From Hordeum vulgare subsp. vulgare (lineage: Eukaryota; Streptophyta; Magnoliopsida; Poales; Poaceae), in contig NC_058524.1 of assembly GCF_904849725.1 (NCBI RefSeq), positions 25,885,001 to 25,949,000 on the forward strand: a stretch of 64,000 bases of DNA, given 5' to 3'. Positions 1-11,051 of the stretch are shown here, piece by piece. Position 1 is the first letter of the stretch, and each line of letters opens with the position of its first letter. The translations under genes and the position numbers were made by a program. A model generated the notes under the pieces. The model saw only the letters and a program-made list of their open reading frames with translations, searched no databases and was not told where the DNA came from.

Positions 1-862
1 GCATAACGCTCCCTCTTGGAGTTACAATCTACTACTCAGCCAAAGCAATAAATAGCAACGGAGAACATGCATGAATCACTAAGGAACATAATATAAAAGG
101 ATAATCAAATATATAACTCATAACAATCCGAACATAATCTCATAATCCATCGGATCCCAACAAACCGAGCATAGCGATAGCAAGAGAATTACATAGATGC
201 CTTGATCATGTAGGACAGCTCACAAGGACTAACCATTGAAGCACAAGATTGGAGAGAAGACATCACATAGCTACTGGTCATGGACTCATGGTCCAAGGAG
301 GACTACTGACGGCACATCCGGGAAGCGTCCATGACGGTGGAGAAGCTTCCGGAGGTCAATCCTCCCTCCGACAGGGTGCCGGGAAGAGGTCTCCTGATGC
401 TCCCGATCTCGGAAGCATTGCGGCGGCAGAATGATGGAGAAATACGTGATTCTGGATGTGATGGAAGGTTTTTCTCTCGGAGGAGTAAATATAGGCCGAA
501 GAAGGGCACCGGTGGAGGTGGGACCCACCCAGGCGGCATCTTGGCGTGGCCAGGGCGTAGGCCGCACCCACAGGTCACCTGGGCGGCCCGTGGCCCCCGC
601 TGGTCCATCTTCGGTGATGTGGAAGCTTTCGTTACGCTGATTTTTTATATATTTTTCTCGGGATTTTTCGGGCTTCGGAAAGTTGGGTAAAAGCCCCTGC
701 AAAATAGACATCAGCAGAGAGAAACTGTCACTTGGTGCACTGAGTTAGTAGGTTAGTCCAAATACTGTGTAAAATGATATAAAATTGTAGCAAAACATAT
801 AACAATGTCACCCAAAAGATCATGGAACAGGCAGAAATTATAAATATGTTTTGGACGTATCA
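1..862 (-). mobile_element. Element Z: LTR (reverse), cut by window start
   Basis: Read on the minus strand, an LTR begins at 862 with TGATACGTCC and runs leftward out of the window. Immediately to its right (863-900) is the reverse complement of a CTCGAGGACGAGCAG...AAGCTTGGGGGTGC tract, the polypurine region that precedes the 3' LTR in many Triticeae Gypsy elements. This is therefore the 3' LTR of a reverse element. Short frames between 249 and 711 overlap on both strands and look like chance frames in GC-rich LTR sequence. The family name is not assigned. Confidence 0.75.
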
Positions 863-3217
863 GCACCCCCAAGCTTAATTTCTGCTCGTCCTCGAGTAGA
901 TAAATGATAACACAATAATTTATGTGGTGACATGCTAACACACATATAAGAACTTCAAAGTAAAGCAAGTGAGATATGCAATTCAAGTCAAGATAATAAC
1001 AAGCAAGAGTCTATATCTAGTATTGAATTTAGCAAAGTAAGAACATAAAGGTGCAAGAGCTCTCGCTCTCCGTGACTTGAATGTCTCCAAATGGTGTTTG
1101 CGTGCAAGAAGTGGGAGATGAGTTGGGATCTACTAAACCTCACACTTGGTCTCCTTCAAAATCTTATTTTGACTCATCCCCAGACCACTAGTGAGGCACA
1201 AGTCAAAATGATCCTCTCCCTTTCGACTTTGAGCACTCATGCAATGGATGAGCGTAAGAAAGATATGTTGGCACGTAGGATGGCAAATAGAATAATTATG
1301 GGGAAGGAAGACAAAAAGGTGTGAAAGGCTCACGTCAATGAGGGCAACCATAGGCGAGCGAAAGCCAAATGATAGATATGATGTGAGGAGTAGGGATTGC
1401 CATGTAACAGATGCACATATGAGCTAAGGTAAGCTCTCCAATGGAACTAGTGGGGGTGAATCCAACTTGTTTGCTCATGAAGACCTGGAGCTCATTTGAG
1501 GAGGCTCATCATTGGAATATGCAAACCAAGTTCTATAGTGTAAGTGTCCCCACGTAGTTATGCATGAATGATAATCTCTATGTAGTACCAATATAGCAAT
1601 GGAGTACGAGTGTGGATCTTTCAAAAGGAATAGTAGTGTTGCCCCCTTCTCTCTTTTTATTTCTTTTCCTTATTTTATTTTATTTTTATTTTTGTGTGGC
1701 CTCTTTGGCTCTTTCTATTTATCTCTCATTTGTCCTCTTTGGGATCTTTTGTTTTGTCCTCTTTGGGATCTTTCCCTCACTTAAGGGCAACACTCTATGT
1801 TTTACATGAATTAAGAGAAGATCATCACACTTTATAAGAAGTACTCAACATAAAGACAAGTGAAAACTATCATGATGTATGCAAATGTATGCCTCTGCCA
1901 GTGTAGCAGGATATGCAATGATACTAGCGCGTCATGTAGCAATAATAAGGGCAAGGCCCAACTATCATGCGGCTCTACGATCAAGCAAAAACATGTATGA
2001 CATGAAGATCAAGTCATGAGATGGTGGATGTTGCATGGCAATGTATCTCGGGAAGGTTATGGAAATGCCTTAATAGGTAGGTATGGTGGCTGTTTTGTGG
2101 AAAGATATAATGAGGCTTATGTATGACATAGCGTATCATGTCATGGGTTTGGATGCACCGGCGGAGTTTGCACCAACTCTCAGTGTGAGAAAGGGCAATG
2201 CACGGTACCGAAGAGGCTAGCAAAATATGGATGGTGGAAGTGCCAACAATCGAATACTCACATTAGTCCGAAGAACTCATACACTTATTATCGGTAACTC
2301 TCTATCTAGTTAGGAAATTCACAAAGAGACAAGTACCCCGAGGAGGAGTGTTTGGGGGTTTGGTTATCCTTGCGCATCCTCAACCCATGGTAACATGAGG
2401 GTACTCTATATATTCCAACCCCTCGAGAGGTTAGCGATCAATTTAGTAGCTAGAGTTCTCTACTAGTTTTTAGTTTTTGAAAAACACACGGATTTCCCAA
2501 AATAAGACACCTATCACTAATAGTCTCAAGCTCTTGGCACCAATAGTCCAAACATTACTCAAATCAATACCTCAAAACTATTGCAAGTTACTACTATACT
2601 TAAATAGCAACCTCAATTACCTACTCATGCAAGACACACAACTCAGTGCAACGAGCCAACTCTCTAAACAAGATAAGCATGATAACTCAAGAGAGTTCCA
2701 AAAGCAACCTAAATAAAATCTCTTAAAAATATATAGCATGAAAACTAAGAGCTAAGCATGACAGTAGCTATGTAGAGATAGAGAACACACATAAAAGATA
2801 AGCATGAAAACCTATGTTGTGTTCTAGAGTGGAATGGAGTTGTTTCTCTCCCAAACAAGGTAGGCTAGGTTCAGACTTGTTATGAACAGCAAGCAAAACT
2901 AAAACAAACTAAAAAGTAAAGAGCGGGACGCTCCAAGCATAGCACATAACATATGAAGTGATAAAAATATAGCATGGAGATGAACGAACTGATGATTGTT
3001 GATAGAGAAGGGGATGCACGGGGGCATCCCCAAGATTAGACGCTTGAGTCTCCTTGAATATTTCTTGGGGTGCACGGGGGCATCCCCAAGCTTGAGCGCT
3101 TGACACTCCTATATCTTCTTTCATCATCTCCCATCGCATACTTGAAAACTCCCTTCATACGAAACTCATCATAAGCTGATTAGAGTAGTTAGTACCCTTA
3201 ATGAAATAATTCATTAC
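863..3217 (-). mobile_element. Element Z: internal region, 3' part, no coding frame seen
   Basis: This stretch holds no convincing gene. On the minus strand it resembles the forward internal sequence at 23493-24745. Shared landmarks include a CT-rich 'tcctctttgggatcttt' block (1735-1775 against 23890-23945), the 'cttggtttgcatattccaatgatg' region near 1510-1530 against 24080-24105, and the GCACTTCCACCATCC...TTGCTAGCC block near 2215-2245 against 23493-23520. It is thus the untranslated 3' internal part of a Gypsy-type element, probably a non-autonomous one. It is cut at 3217 by element B and resumes at 26255. Confidence 0.6.
3213..3217. repeat. Left target duplication of element B (ATTAC)
   Basis: The five bases before the LTR start at 3218 read ATTAC. 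The five after the right LTR (26255-26259) read ATCAC. One mismatch in five fits an aged duplication. Confidence 0.6.
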
Positions 3218-4720
3218 TGATACGTCTCCAACGTATCTATAATTTTTGATGGTTTCATGCTATTATCCTGTCAAACTTTGGATGGTTCATATGCCTTTTA
3301 TATCTTTTTGGGACTAACTTATTAACTCAGTGCCAAGTGTCAGTTCTTGTTTTTTCTCTGTTTTTGAGCCCTTTCAGAGGAGGATTTTAAACGGAGTCCA
3401 AACGGAACGAAACTTCCAAAAAGATTTTTTCCGAAACAGAAGAAGATCGTGAAACTTGAGAACCAAGGCAGGGGCCACTAGGGACCCCACAAGCCCCCTC
3501 CCAGGCTTGTGGGCTCCCTGGGCCACCTGTGCCCTAGGTCTTTCGCCTATATATTCCCAATAATTCCAGAAAAAAATCAAGAGATCAACGAAAGTACTTT
3601 TCCGCCGCCGCAAGCTTCTGTCTCCGCAAGATCCCATCTGGGGCACGTTCCGGTGCCCTGCCGGAGGGGGATTCTGATACGGAGGGCTTCTTCATCAACA
3701 CCACGACCTCTACGATGATGCGTGAGTAGTTCACCATAGACCTATGGGTCCATAGCTAGTAGCTAGATGGCTTCTTCTCTCTCTTGGATCTTCAATACAA
3801 AGTTCTCCATGATCTTCATGCAGATCTATCCGATGTAAACTTCTTTTGCGGTGTGTTTGTCGAGATCCGATGAATTGTGGATTTATGATCATATTACCTA
3901 TGAATCTTATTTGAGTTTCTTCTGATCTCTCTTATGCATGATTTCATATCCTTGTAATTCTCTTCTAGTTGTGGGTTTTGTTTGGCCAGCTTGATCTATG
4001 ATTCTTGCAATGGGAGAAGTGCTTGGTTTTGGGTTCATACCGTGCGGTGACCTCACCCAGTGACAGAAGGGGTAGCGAGGCACGCATCCTGTTGTTGCCA
4101 TCAAGGGTAAAAAGATGGGGTTTTCATCATTGGTTCGAGTTTATCCCTCTACATCATGTCATCTTGCTTAAGGTGTTACTCTGTTCGTCATGAACTCAAT
4201 ACACTAGATGCATGATGGATAGCGGTCGATGTGTGGAGTAATAGTAGTAGATGCAGAAAGTATCGGTCTACTTGTCTCGGACGTGATGCCTATATGTATG
4301 ATCATTGCCTTAGATATCATCATGACTTTGCGCGGTTCTATCAATTGCTCGACAGTAATTTGTTCACCCACCATAATATTTGCTATTTTGAGAGAAGCCT
4401 CTAGTGAACACTATGCCCCCCGGGTATACTTCACACCATATTTTCAACCTTACACTTTTTCTTCGTTGCACTTTCCGCCTTCAGATCTCACTTTGCAATC
4501 AATCTTGAACGGATACACAACCCCTTTATTGCGTTGGGCACAAGCTCTTTTCTGGTTGTGCACGTACTCTGGACTTGACGAGATTGTCCTAGTGGATTGA
4601 TACTTTGGTTCTCAAATGGAGGGAAATACTTACTGCTCCTGTGCTACATCGCCCTTTCCTCTTCAAGGGAAAAACAAACGCAAGCTCAAGAGACGACAGA
4701 AGATTTCTGTCGCCGTAGCA
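3218..4720 (+). repeat. Element B 5' LTR
   Basis: It starts TGATACGTCTCC and ends CGCCGTAGCA, with a TATA-like CTATATATTCCC near 3547. It differs from the right LTR by scattered substitutions (roughly 10 in the first 190 bases by eye) and by a block around 3595-3620 that is shortened in the right copy. The 123-codon frame at 4229-4600 recurs, shorter, in the right LTR and is not regarded as a gene. Confidence 0.8.
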
Positions 4721-4730
4721 GAAGAAATTC

Positions 4731-4748
4731 TGGCGCCGTTGCCGGGGA
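4731..4748 (+). other. Element B primer-binding site
   Basis: TGGCGCCGTTGCCGGGGA, the form common to many Triticeae Gypsy elements, lies 10 bases past the LTR end. Element C shows the same 10-base spacing. Confidence 0.75.
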
Positions 4749-4839
4749 GGATCAAGTCAAGAACTCATCCAAGTAAGTGTCGCAAACTCATCTCTTGCAT
4801 TTACTTTTTTGCCTCTCCTTTTCCTCTCCCCCGCTGATG

Positions 4840-6151
4840 TCAGCTGTGCTTCCCTTGCAACGGCGCCAGAAATAGTCGTGTCGACGGCACCAAGAATCCT
4901 TCAGTGGCGGCTACGCCTTAAGGGACTTCCTTGGCAAGTATGCAAAGATTTGCCCCGTGGCCTTGGAGCCTTGCGTTGGTGTTCCCTCGAAGCGGAAAGG
5001 GTGATGTAGCACAGCGGTGGTAAGTATTTCCCTTAGTTTGAGAACCAAGGTATCAATCCGGCGGAGGAGTATCTCAAGATCCTGCACAAACACAAAAGCT
5101 TGCTCCCAACGCTATGAATTGGTTGTCAATCCCTTATAGATTGTTTGCCAAGTGAGAACTGAAAGCAACAAAGTAACAAAGCAAAGTAAAAGCGGAGGTG
5201 TAAACGATGGATGTGAATAGACCCGGGGGCCGTAGTGTTTACTAGTGGCTTCTCTCATGAAAGCAAGTAGACCGTGGGTGAACAAATTATTGTCGAGCAA
5301 TAGATCGAACCGCGCAAAGTCATGACGATATCTATGCAATGATTATATCTATAGGCATCACGTCCAAAACAAGTAGACCGATACTTTCTGCATCTACTAC
5401 TATTACTCCACACATCGACCACTATCCAACATGCATCTAGTGTATTAAGTACATCAGAACAGAGTAACGCCTTAAGCAAGATGACATGATGTAGAGGGAT
5501 AATCTCAAACCAATGATAAAACCCCCATCTTTTTACCCTTGATGGCAACTACTTGATGTGTGCCTTGCTGCCCCTACTGTCACTGGGAAAGGTCACCACA
5601 TGGTAGAACCCAAAACCAAGCACTTCTCCCATTGCAAGAATCATAGATCTAGTTGGCCAAACAAAACCCAAGACTCGGAGAGACTTACAAGGATATCAAA
5701 TATATATCATAGATAATCTGATCACAAATCCACAATTCATCGGATCTCGACAAACACACCGCCAAAGAAGATTACATCGGATAGATCTCCATGAAGATCA
5801 TGGAGAACTTTATATTGAAGATCCAAGAGAGAGAAGAAGCCATCTAACTACTAACTACGGACCCGTAGGTCTGAAGTGAACTACTCACGAGTCATTGGAG
5901 GGGCGATGATGATGATGAAGAAGCCCTCCAACTCCAAAGTCCCCTCCTGTAGGGTGCCGGGAAGGGTCTCCAGATGAGATCTTGCGGAAACGGAAGCTTG
6001 CGGTGGCGGAAAATTATTTTCGAGGCTCCCCTGATTTTTTGTGGAATATTTGGGAATTTATAGGCCAAAGACCTAGGTCAGGGGGCGGCCAGGAAGGCCA
6101 CAAGCCTGCCCACCGCTGCCTCCCCCTGGTGGCGGAGTGGGGGCTTGTGGG
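4840..6151 (-). mobile_element. Element C: reverse partial LTR with primer-binding site
   Basis: On the minus strand this is the 3' three-quarters of an LTR related to that of B (end at 4879). It is followed by a 10-base spacer, a primer-binding site (GCAACGGCGCCA on +, 4857-4868) and about 17 bp of internal sequence. The LTR start is missing because A1 begins at 6152. The primer-binding site shows it is the 5' end of an element rather than a solo LTR. Together with 3218-4720 it forms a long imperfect inverted repeat. Confidence 0.7.
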
Positions 6152-7489
6152 TGTTGGAATTATGCCCTAGAGGCAATAATAAATATAGTTATTATTATAA
6201 TTCCTGTATCAAGATAATCGTTTATTATCCATGCTATAATTGTATTGAATGAAGACTTATATACATGTGTGGATACATAGACAAAACACTGTCCTTAGCA
6301 AGCCTCTAGTTGGCTAGCCAGTTGATCAAAGATAGTCAGGGTCTTCTGACTATGTACAAGGTGTTGTTGCTTGATAACTGGATCACGTCATTAGGAGAAT
6401 CATGTGATGGACTAGACCCAAACTAATATACGTAGCATGTTGATCGTGTCATTTTGTTGCTACTGTTTTCTGCGTGTCAAGTATTTGTTCCTATGACCAT
6501 GAGATCATATAACTCACTAACACCGGAGGAATGCTTTGTGTGTATCAAACGTCGCAACGTAACTGGGTGACTATAAAGATGGTCTACAGGTATCTCCGAA
6601 GGTGTTCGTTGAGTTAGTATGGATCGAGAATGGAATTTGTCACTCCGTGTGACGGAGAGGTATCTTGGGGCCCACTCGGTAATACAACATCACACACAAG
6701 CCTTGCAAGCAATGTAACTTAGTGTAAGTTGCGGGATCTTGTATTACGGAACGAGTAAAGAGACTTGCCAGTAAACGAGATTGAAATAGGTATGCGGATA
6801 CTGACGATCGAATCTCAGGCAAGTAACATACCGAAGGACAAAGGGAATGACATACGGGATTATATGAATCCCTGGCACTGAGGTTCAAACGATAAGATCT
6901 TCGTAGAATATGTGGGATCCAATATGGGCATCCAGGTCCTGCTATTGGATATTGACCGAGGAGTCACTCGGGTCATGTCTACATAGTTCTCGAACCCGCA
7001 GGGTGTGCACACTTAAGGTTCGACGTTGTTTTATGCGTATTTGAGTTATATGGTTGGTTACCGAATGTTGTTCGGAGTCCCGGATGAGATCACGGACGTC
7101 ACAAGGGTTTCCGGAATGGTCCGGAAACGAAGATTGATATATAGGATGACCTCATTTGATTACCGGATGGTTTTCGGAGTTACCGGGAATGTACCGGGAA
7201 TGACGAATGGGTTCCGGGTGTTCACCGGGGGGGGGGGGGGCAGCCCGCCCCGGGGAAGCCCATAGGCCTTGGGGGTGGCGCACCAGCCCTTGGTGGGCTG
7301 GTGGGACAGCCCAAGAAGGCCCTATGCGCAATAGATTGAAAATCAAAGAGAAAAGAAAAAAAAGAGGTGGGAAAGGAGAGAAGGACTCCACCTTCCTAGT
7401 TGGACTAGGATTGGAGGACTCCTCCTCCCTTGGTGGCGCAGCCCTTGGGGATCCTTGAGCCTCAAGGCAAGCCTCCCCTCCCCTCCTCC

Positions 7490-7500
7490 TATATATATGG
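7490..7500 (+). promoter_or_regulatory. Predicted TATA box of A1 5' LTR
   Basis: TATATATATGG lies in otherwise GC-rich LTR sequence, about 480 bp before the LTR end. A TATA element stands at the equivalent place in A2 (12704-12712, 19811-19819), G (44146-44155, 51191-51200) and H (57571-57580). Its role is inferred from position and conservation. Confidence 0.6.
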
Positions 7501-7757
7501 AGCTATTAGGGCTGATTTGAGACAACTTTTCCAAGGCAGCCCGACCACATACCTCCACGGTTTTACCTCTAGATCGCGTTTCTGCGGAGCTCGGGCGGAG
7601 CCCTGCTGAGATTAGATCACCACCAACCTCTGGAGCGCCGTCACGTTGTCGGAGAACTCATCTACTTCTCCGTCTCTCTTGCTGGATCAAGAAGGCCGAG
7701 ATCATCGTCGAGCTGTACGTGTGCTGAACGCGGAGGTGCCGTCCGTTCGTCACTAGA

Positions 7758-7817
7758 TCGTGGGACGGATCGCGGGACGGTTCGTGGGACGGTTCGCGGG
7801 GCGGATCGAGGGACGTG
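7758..7817 (+). repeat. 12-bp minisatellite in the U5 end of the A1 LTR
   Basis: Five units of consensus TCG.GGGACGG. stand head to tail. Element H (57839-57886) and the right LTR of A2 carry four units at the same place, so copy number differs between elements. Confidence 0.8.
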
Positions 7818-7975
7818 AGGACGTTCCACTACATCAACCGCATTCACTAATGCTTCTGCTGTGCGATCTACAAGGGTACGTAGATCGGAAATCCCCTCTC
7901 GTAGATGGACATCACCATGATAGGTCTTCATGCACGTAGGAAATTTTTTGTTTCCCATGCGACGTTCCCCAACAG

Positions 7976-7990
7976 TGGCATCATGAGCTA
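7976..7990 (+). other. Element A1 primer-binding site
   Basis: TGGCATCATGAGCTA starts one base after the LTR end. It resembles the initiator-Met tRNA complement TGGTATCAGAGC with one substitution and one extra base. A2 and H have the same form. Confidence 0.7.
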
Positions 7991-9227
7991 GGTTGATGCG
8001 TAGATGTAATCTCGAGTAGAACACAAAATTTTTTGTGGGCGGTGATGTGCGTCTTGCTGCCCTCCTTAGTCTTTTCTTGATTCCGCGGTATTGTTGGATT
8101 GAAGCGGCTTGGATCGACATTACTCGTACACTTACGAGAGAATGGTTTCATCGCTACAAGTAACTCCGTTGCTCAAAGATGACTGGCAAGTGTCGGTTTC
8201 TCTAACTTTAGTTGAATCGGATTTGACTGAGGAGGTCCTTGGATAAGGTTAAATAGCAATTCATATATCTCTGTTGTGGTGTTTGCGTAAGTAAGATGCG
8301 ATCCTACTAGATACCCATGGTCACCACGTAAAACATGCAACAACAAATTAGAGGACGTCTAACTTGTTTTTGCAGGTATGCTTGTGATGTGATATGGCCA
8401 ACGATGTGATGTGATATATTGGATGTATGAGATGATCATGTTGTAATGGATAATATCGACTTGCACGTCGATGGTACGGCAACCGGCAGGAGCCATAGGG
8501 TTTTCTTTAAACTAACGTTTGTGCTTGCAGATGCGTTTACTATTTTGCTAGGATGTAGCTTTAGTAGTAATAGCATGAGTAGCACGACAACCCCGATGGC
8601 GACACGTTGATGGAGATCATGGTGTGGCGCCGGTGACAAGAAGATCGTGCCGGTGCTTTGGTGATGGAGATCAAGGAGCACGTGATGATGGCCATATCAT
8701 GTCACTTATGAGTTGCATGTGATGTTAATCCTTTTATGCACCTTATTTTGCTTAGAACGACGGTAGCATTATGAGGTGATCTCTCACTAAAATTTCAAGA
8801 CGAAATTGTGTTCTCCCCGACTGTGCACCGTTGCTACAGTTCGTCGTTTCGAGACACCACGTGATGATCGGGTGTGATAGACTCAACGTTCACATACAAC
8901 GGGTGCAAAACAGTTGCACACGCGGAACACTCGGGTTAAGCTTGACGAGCCTAGCATCTGCAGACATGGCCTCGGAACACATGAGACCGAAAGATCGATC
9001 ATGAATCATATAGTTGATATGATTAGTATATGGATGCTTACCACTGAAACTATACTCAACTCACGTGATGATCGGACTTGAGCTAGTGTAAGTGGGTCAT
9101 GAACCACTCAAATGACTAGAGAGATGTACTTTTTGAGTGGGAGTTAAGCAAGTAATTTGATTAAGTTAAACTCTAATTATCTTGAACATAGTCTAAGTCC
9201 ACTTTGAATATATTTGTGTTGTAGATC
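7991..9227 (+). other. Element A1 untranslated leader
   Basis: About 1.24 kb lies between primer site and gag start with no supported plus-strand frame. A2 and H have homologous leaders of similar length, and G a diverged one. A minus-strand frame of 152 codons (7662-8120) spans the LTR end and leader start. Equivalent frames exist in A2 and H (see findings). Confidence 0.7.
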
Positions 9228-10010
9228 ATGGCTCACGCGACAGTCACCCTGAATTTTAATATGTTCCTAGAGAAAGCTAAGTTGAAAGATGATCGAAGCA
9301 ACTTTGTAGACTGGGCTCGTAATCTTAAGTTGATCCTACAAGCTGGAAAGAAGGATTATGTCCTTAATGGTGTGCTAGGAGATGAACCACCCGCTATGGC
9401 TGACCAAGATGTTAAGAACGCTTGGTTAACACGTAAGGAGGACTACTCGGTAGTTCAATGTGCAGTCTTGTATGACTTAGAGCCGGGATTTCAACGTCGC
9501 TTTGAGCGTCATGGAGCACATGAGATGTTCCAGGAGTTGAAGTTTATCTTTCAGAAGAACGCCCGGATCGAGAGGTATGAGATATTCAATAAATTCTATG
9601 CTTGCAAGATGGAGGAGAATTCGTCTGTCAGTGAACATGTGCTCAAAATGTCTGGGTACTCAAACCGTCTAGCTGAGCTGGAGATTGAACTCCCGCAAGA
9701 GGCTATCACGGATAGAATTCTTCAATCACTGCCGCCAAGCTATAAGGGCTTTGTGTTGAACTACAACATGCAAGGGATGAACAAGTCACCCGACGAGTTG
9801 TTTGCGATGCTGAAAGTCGCAGAGTCTGAACTACGTAAAGAGCATCAAGTGTTGATGGTGAATAAGACCACTAGTTTCAAGAGAAACGGCAAAGGCAAGA
9901 AGGGTAATTCAAAGAAGAGCGGCAAGCCTGTTGCCAATCCGACGAAGAAACCTAAAGATGGACCTAAGCCTGAAACAGAGTGCTACTATTGCAAGGGTAT
10001 GGGTCACTAA
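9228..10010 (+). pseudogene. gag: A1 Gag (Copia), ended by a stop inside the zinc knuckle
   Basis: The ATG at 9228 opens a 260-codon frame matching the Gag of A2 and G (start MAHATVTLNFN). The UBN2-type Gag core is followed by a basic Lys/Gly-rich linker (about residues 215-245) and a CCHC zinc knuckle that binds the element's RNA. The knuckle reads CYYCKGMGH and then TAA (10008-10010) where A2 has Trp. Two codons on, a further change replaces the last Cys by Trp (KRNW, where A2 has KRNC). The frame then continues open into protease without any frameshift. The copy cannot make a Gag-Pol fusion as it stands. Confidence 0.93.
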
Positions 10011-10091
10011 AAGCGCAACTGGCCCAAGTATCTGGCTGATAAGAAGGCGGCCAAAGAAAAATCAGGTATATGTGATATACATGTTATTGAT

Positions 10092-11027
10092 GTGTACTTA
10101 ACCAGCTCTCGTAGTAGTGCCTGGGTATTCGATACCGGTTCTGTTGCTCATATTTGCAACTCGAAACAGGAATTGCGGAATAGGCGAAGGCTGGCGAAAG
10201 ATGAAGTGACGATGCGCGTAGGAAATGGTTCCAAGGTTGATGGAATCATCGTCGGCACAGTTTCACTTCAGTTGCCATCAGGATTAGTTATGAACTTGAA
10301 TAATTGTTATTTAGTGCCTGCGTTGAGCATGAACATTATATCTGGATCTTGTTTATTGCGAGACGGTTACTCTTTTAAGTCACAGAATAATGGTTGTTCT
10401 ATTTCTATGAGTAACATCTTTTATGGTCATGCACCCAATGTGAGAGGATGGTTCATATTGAATCTTGATAGTGATGATACACATATACATAACATTGAGA
10501 CCAAAAGAGTTAGAGTTAACAATGATAGCGCTATGTTTTTGTGGCACTGCCGCTTAGGTCATATTGGTGTAAAGCGCATGAAGAAACTCCATACCGATGG
10601 ACTTTTGGAGTCACTTGACTTTGATTCACTTGACACGTGCGAACCATGCCTCATGGGCAAGATGACTAAAACTCCGTTCTCCGGAACAATGGAGCGTGCC
10701 AGTGACTTGTTGGAAATCATACATACCGATGTGTGCGGTCCGATGAGCGTGGAGGCACGCGGCGGATATTGTTATTTTCTCACCTTCACTGACGATTTGA
10801 GTAGATATGGTTATGTCTACTTAATGAAGCACAAGTCTGAAACATTTGAAAAGTTCAAGCAATTTCAGAGTGAAGTTGAAAATCATCATAACAAGAAGAT
10901 CAAGTTCCTACGGTCTGATCGTGGGGGTGAATATCTGAGTTTCGAGTTTGGTGCTCACTTAAGACAATGTGGAATTGTTTCACAGTTGACACCGCTTGGA
11001 ACACCACAGCGTAATGGTGTGTCCTAA
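10092..11027 (+). pseudogene. pol: A1 protease and integrase N-terminal/core region
   Basis: This is in the same frame as gag. The aspartic protease signature WVFDTGSVAHIC lies near codons 11-23. The integrase zinc-binding region WHCRLGHIGVKRM...CEPCLMGK is near 150-195. The catalytic-core Asp is in IHTDVCGPM, the second Asp in LRSDRGGEY, and the region of the catalytic Glu follows PQRNGVS. The frame stops at TAA (11025-11027), where A2 and G have Glu (GVSERRN), so the mutated codon is the Glu of the DDE triad itself or one adjacent to it. Integrase inserts the cDNA into chromosomes. Confidence 0.92.
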
Positions 11028-11051
11028 CGTCGTAATCGTACTTTATTAGAG

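Larger units (their letters stand above)
6152..7974 (+). repeat. Element A1 5' LTR
   Basis: 1823 bp, starting TGTTGGAATTATGCCC and ending GTTCCCCAACA. It contains a run of 14 or so G residues near 7226-7240 and a minisatellite of 12-bp units at 7758-7817. The 82-codon minus frame at 6640-6888 recurs in three other LTR copies because the DNA is nearly identical, so it is not annotated as a gene. Confidence 0.93.

Noticed and set aside
249..711. Six overlapping frames on both strands
   Set aside because: GC-rich LTR sequence of Z; no domain in any frame.
4229..4600. 123-codon frame starting MCGVIVVDAESIG, also near 25763
   Set aside because: Part of the B LTR, shortened in the other copy and without a domain.
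4840..6151. Solo LTR
   Set aside because: A primer-binding site follows the LTR end, so it is the 5' end of a truncated element.
6640..6888. 82-codon frame starting MNLSA.DSYNPVCH, repeated at 13324, 20430 and 22650
   Set aside because: It lies in Angela LTRs that are nearly identical DNA; repetition reflects LTR identity, and no domain is recognisable.
7226..7240. Run of G as a quadruplex element
   Set aside because: Homopolymer varies between copies and may include sequencing error; no conserved four-run pattern.
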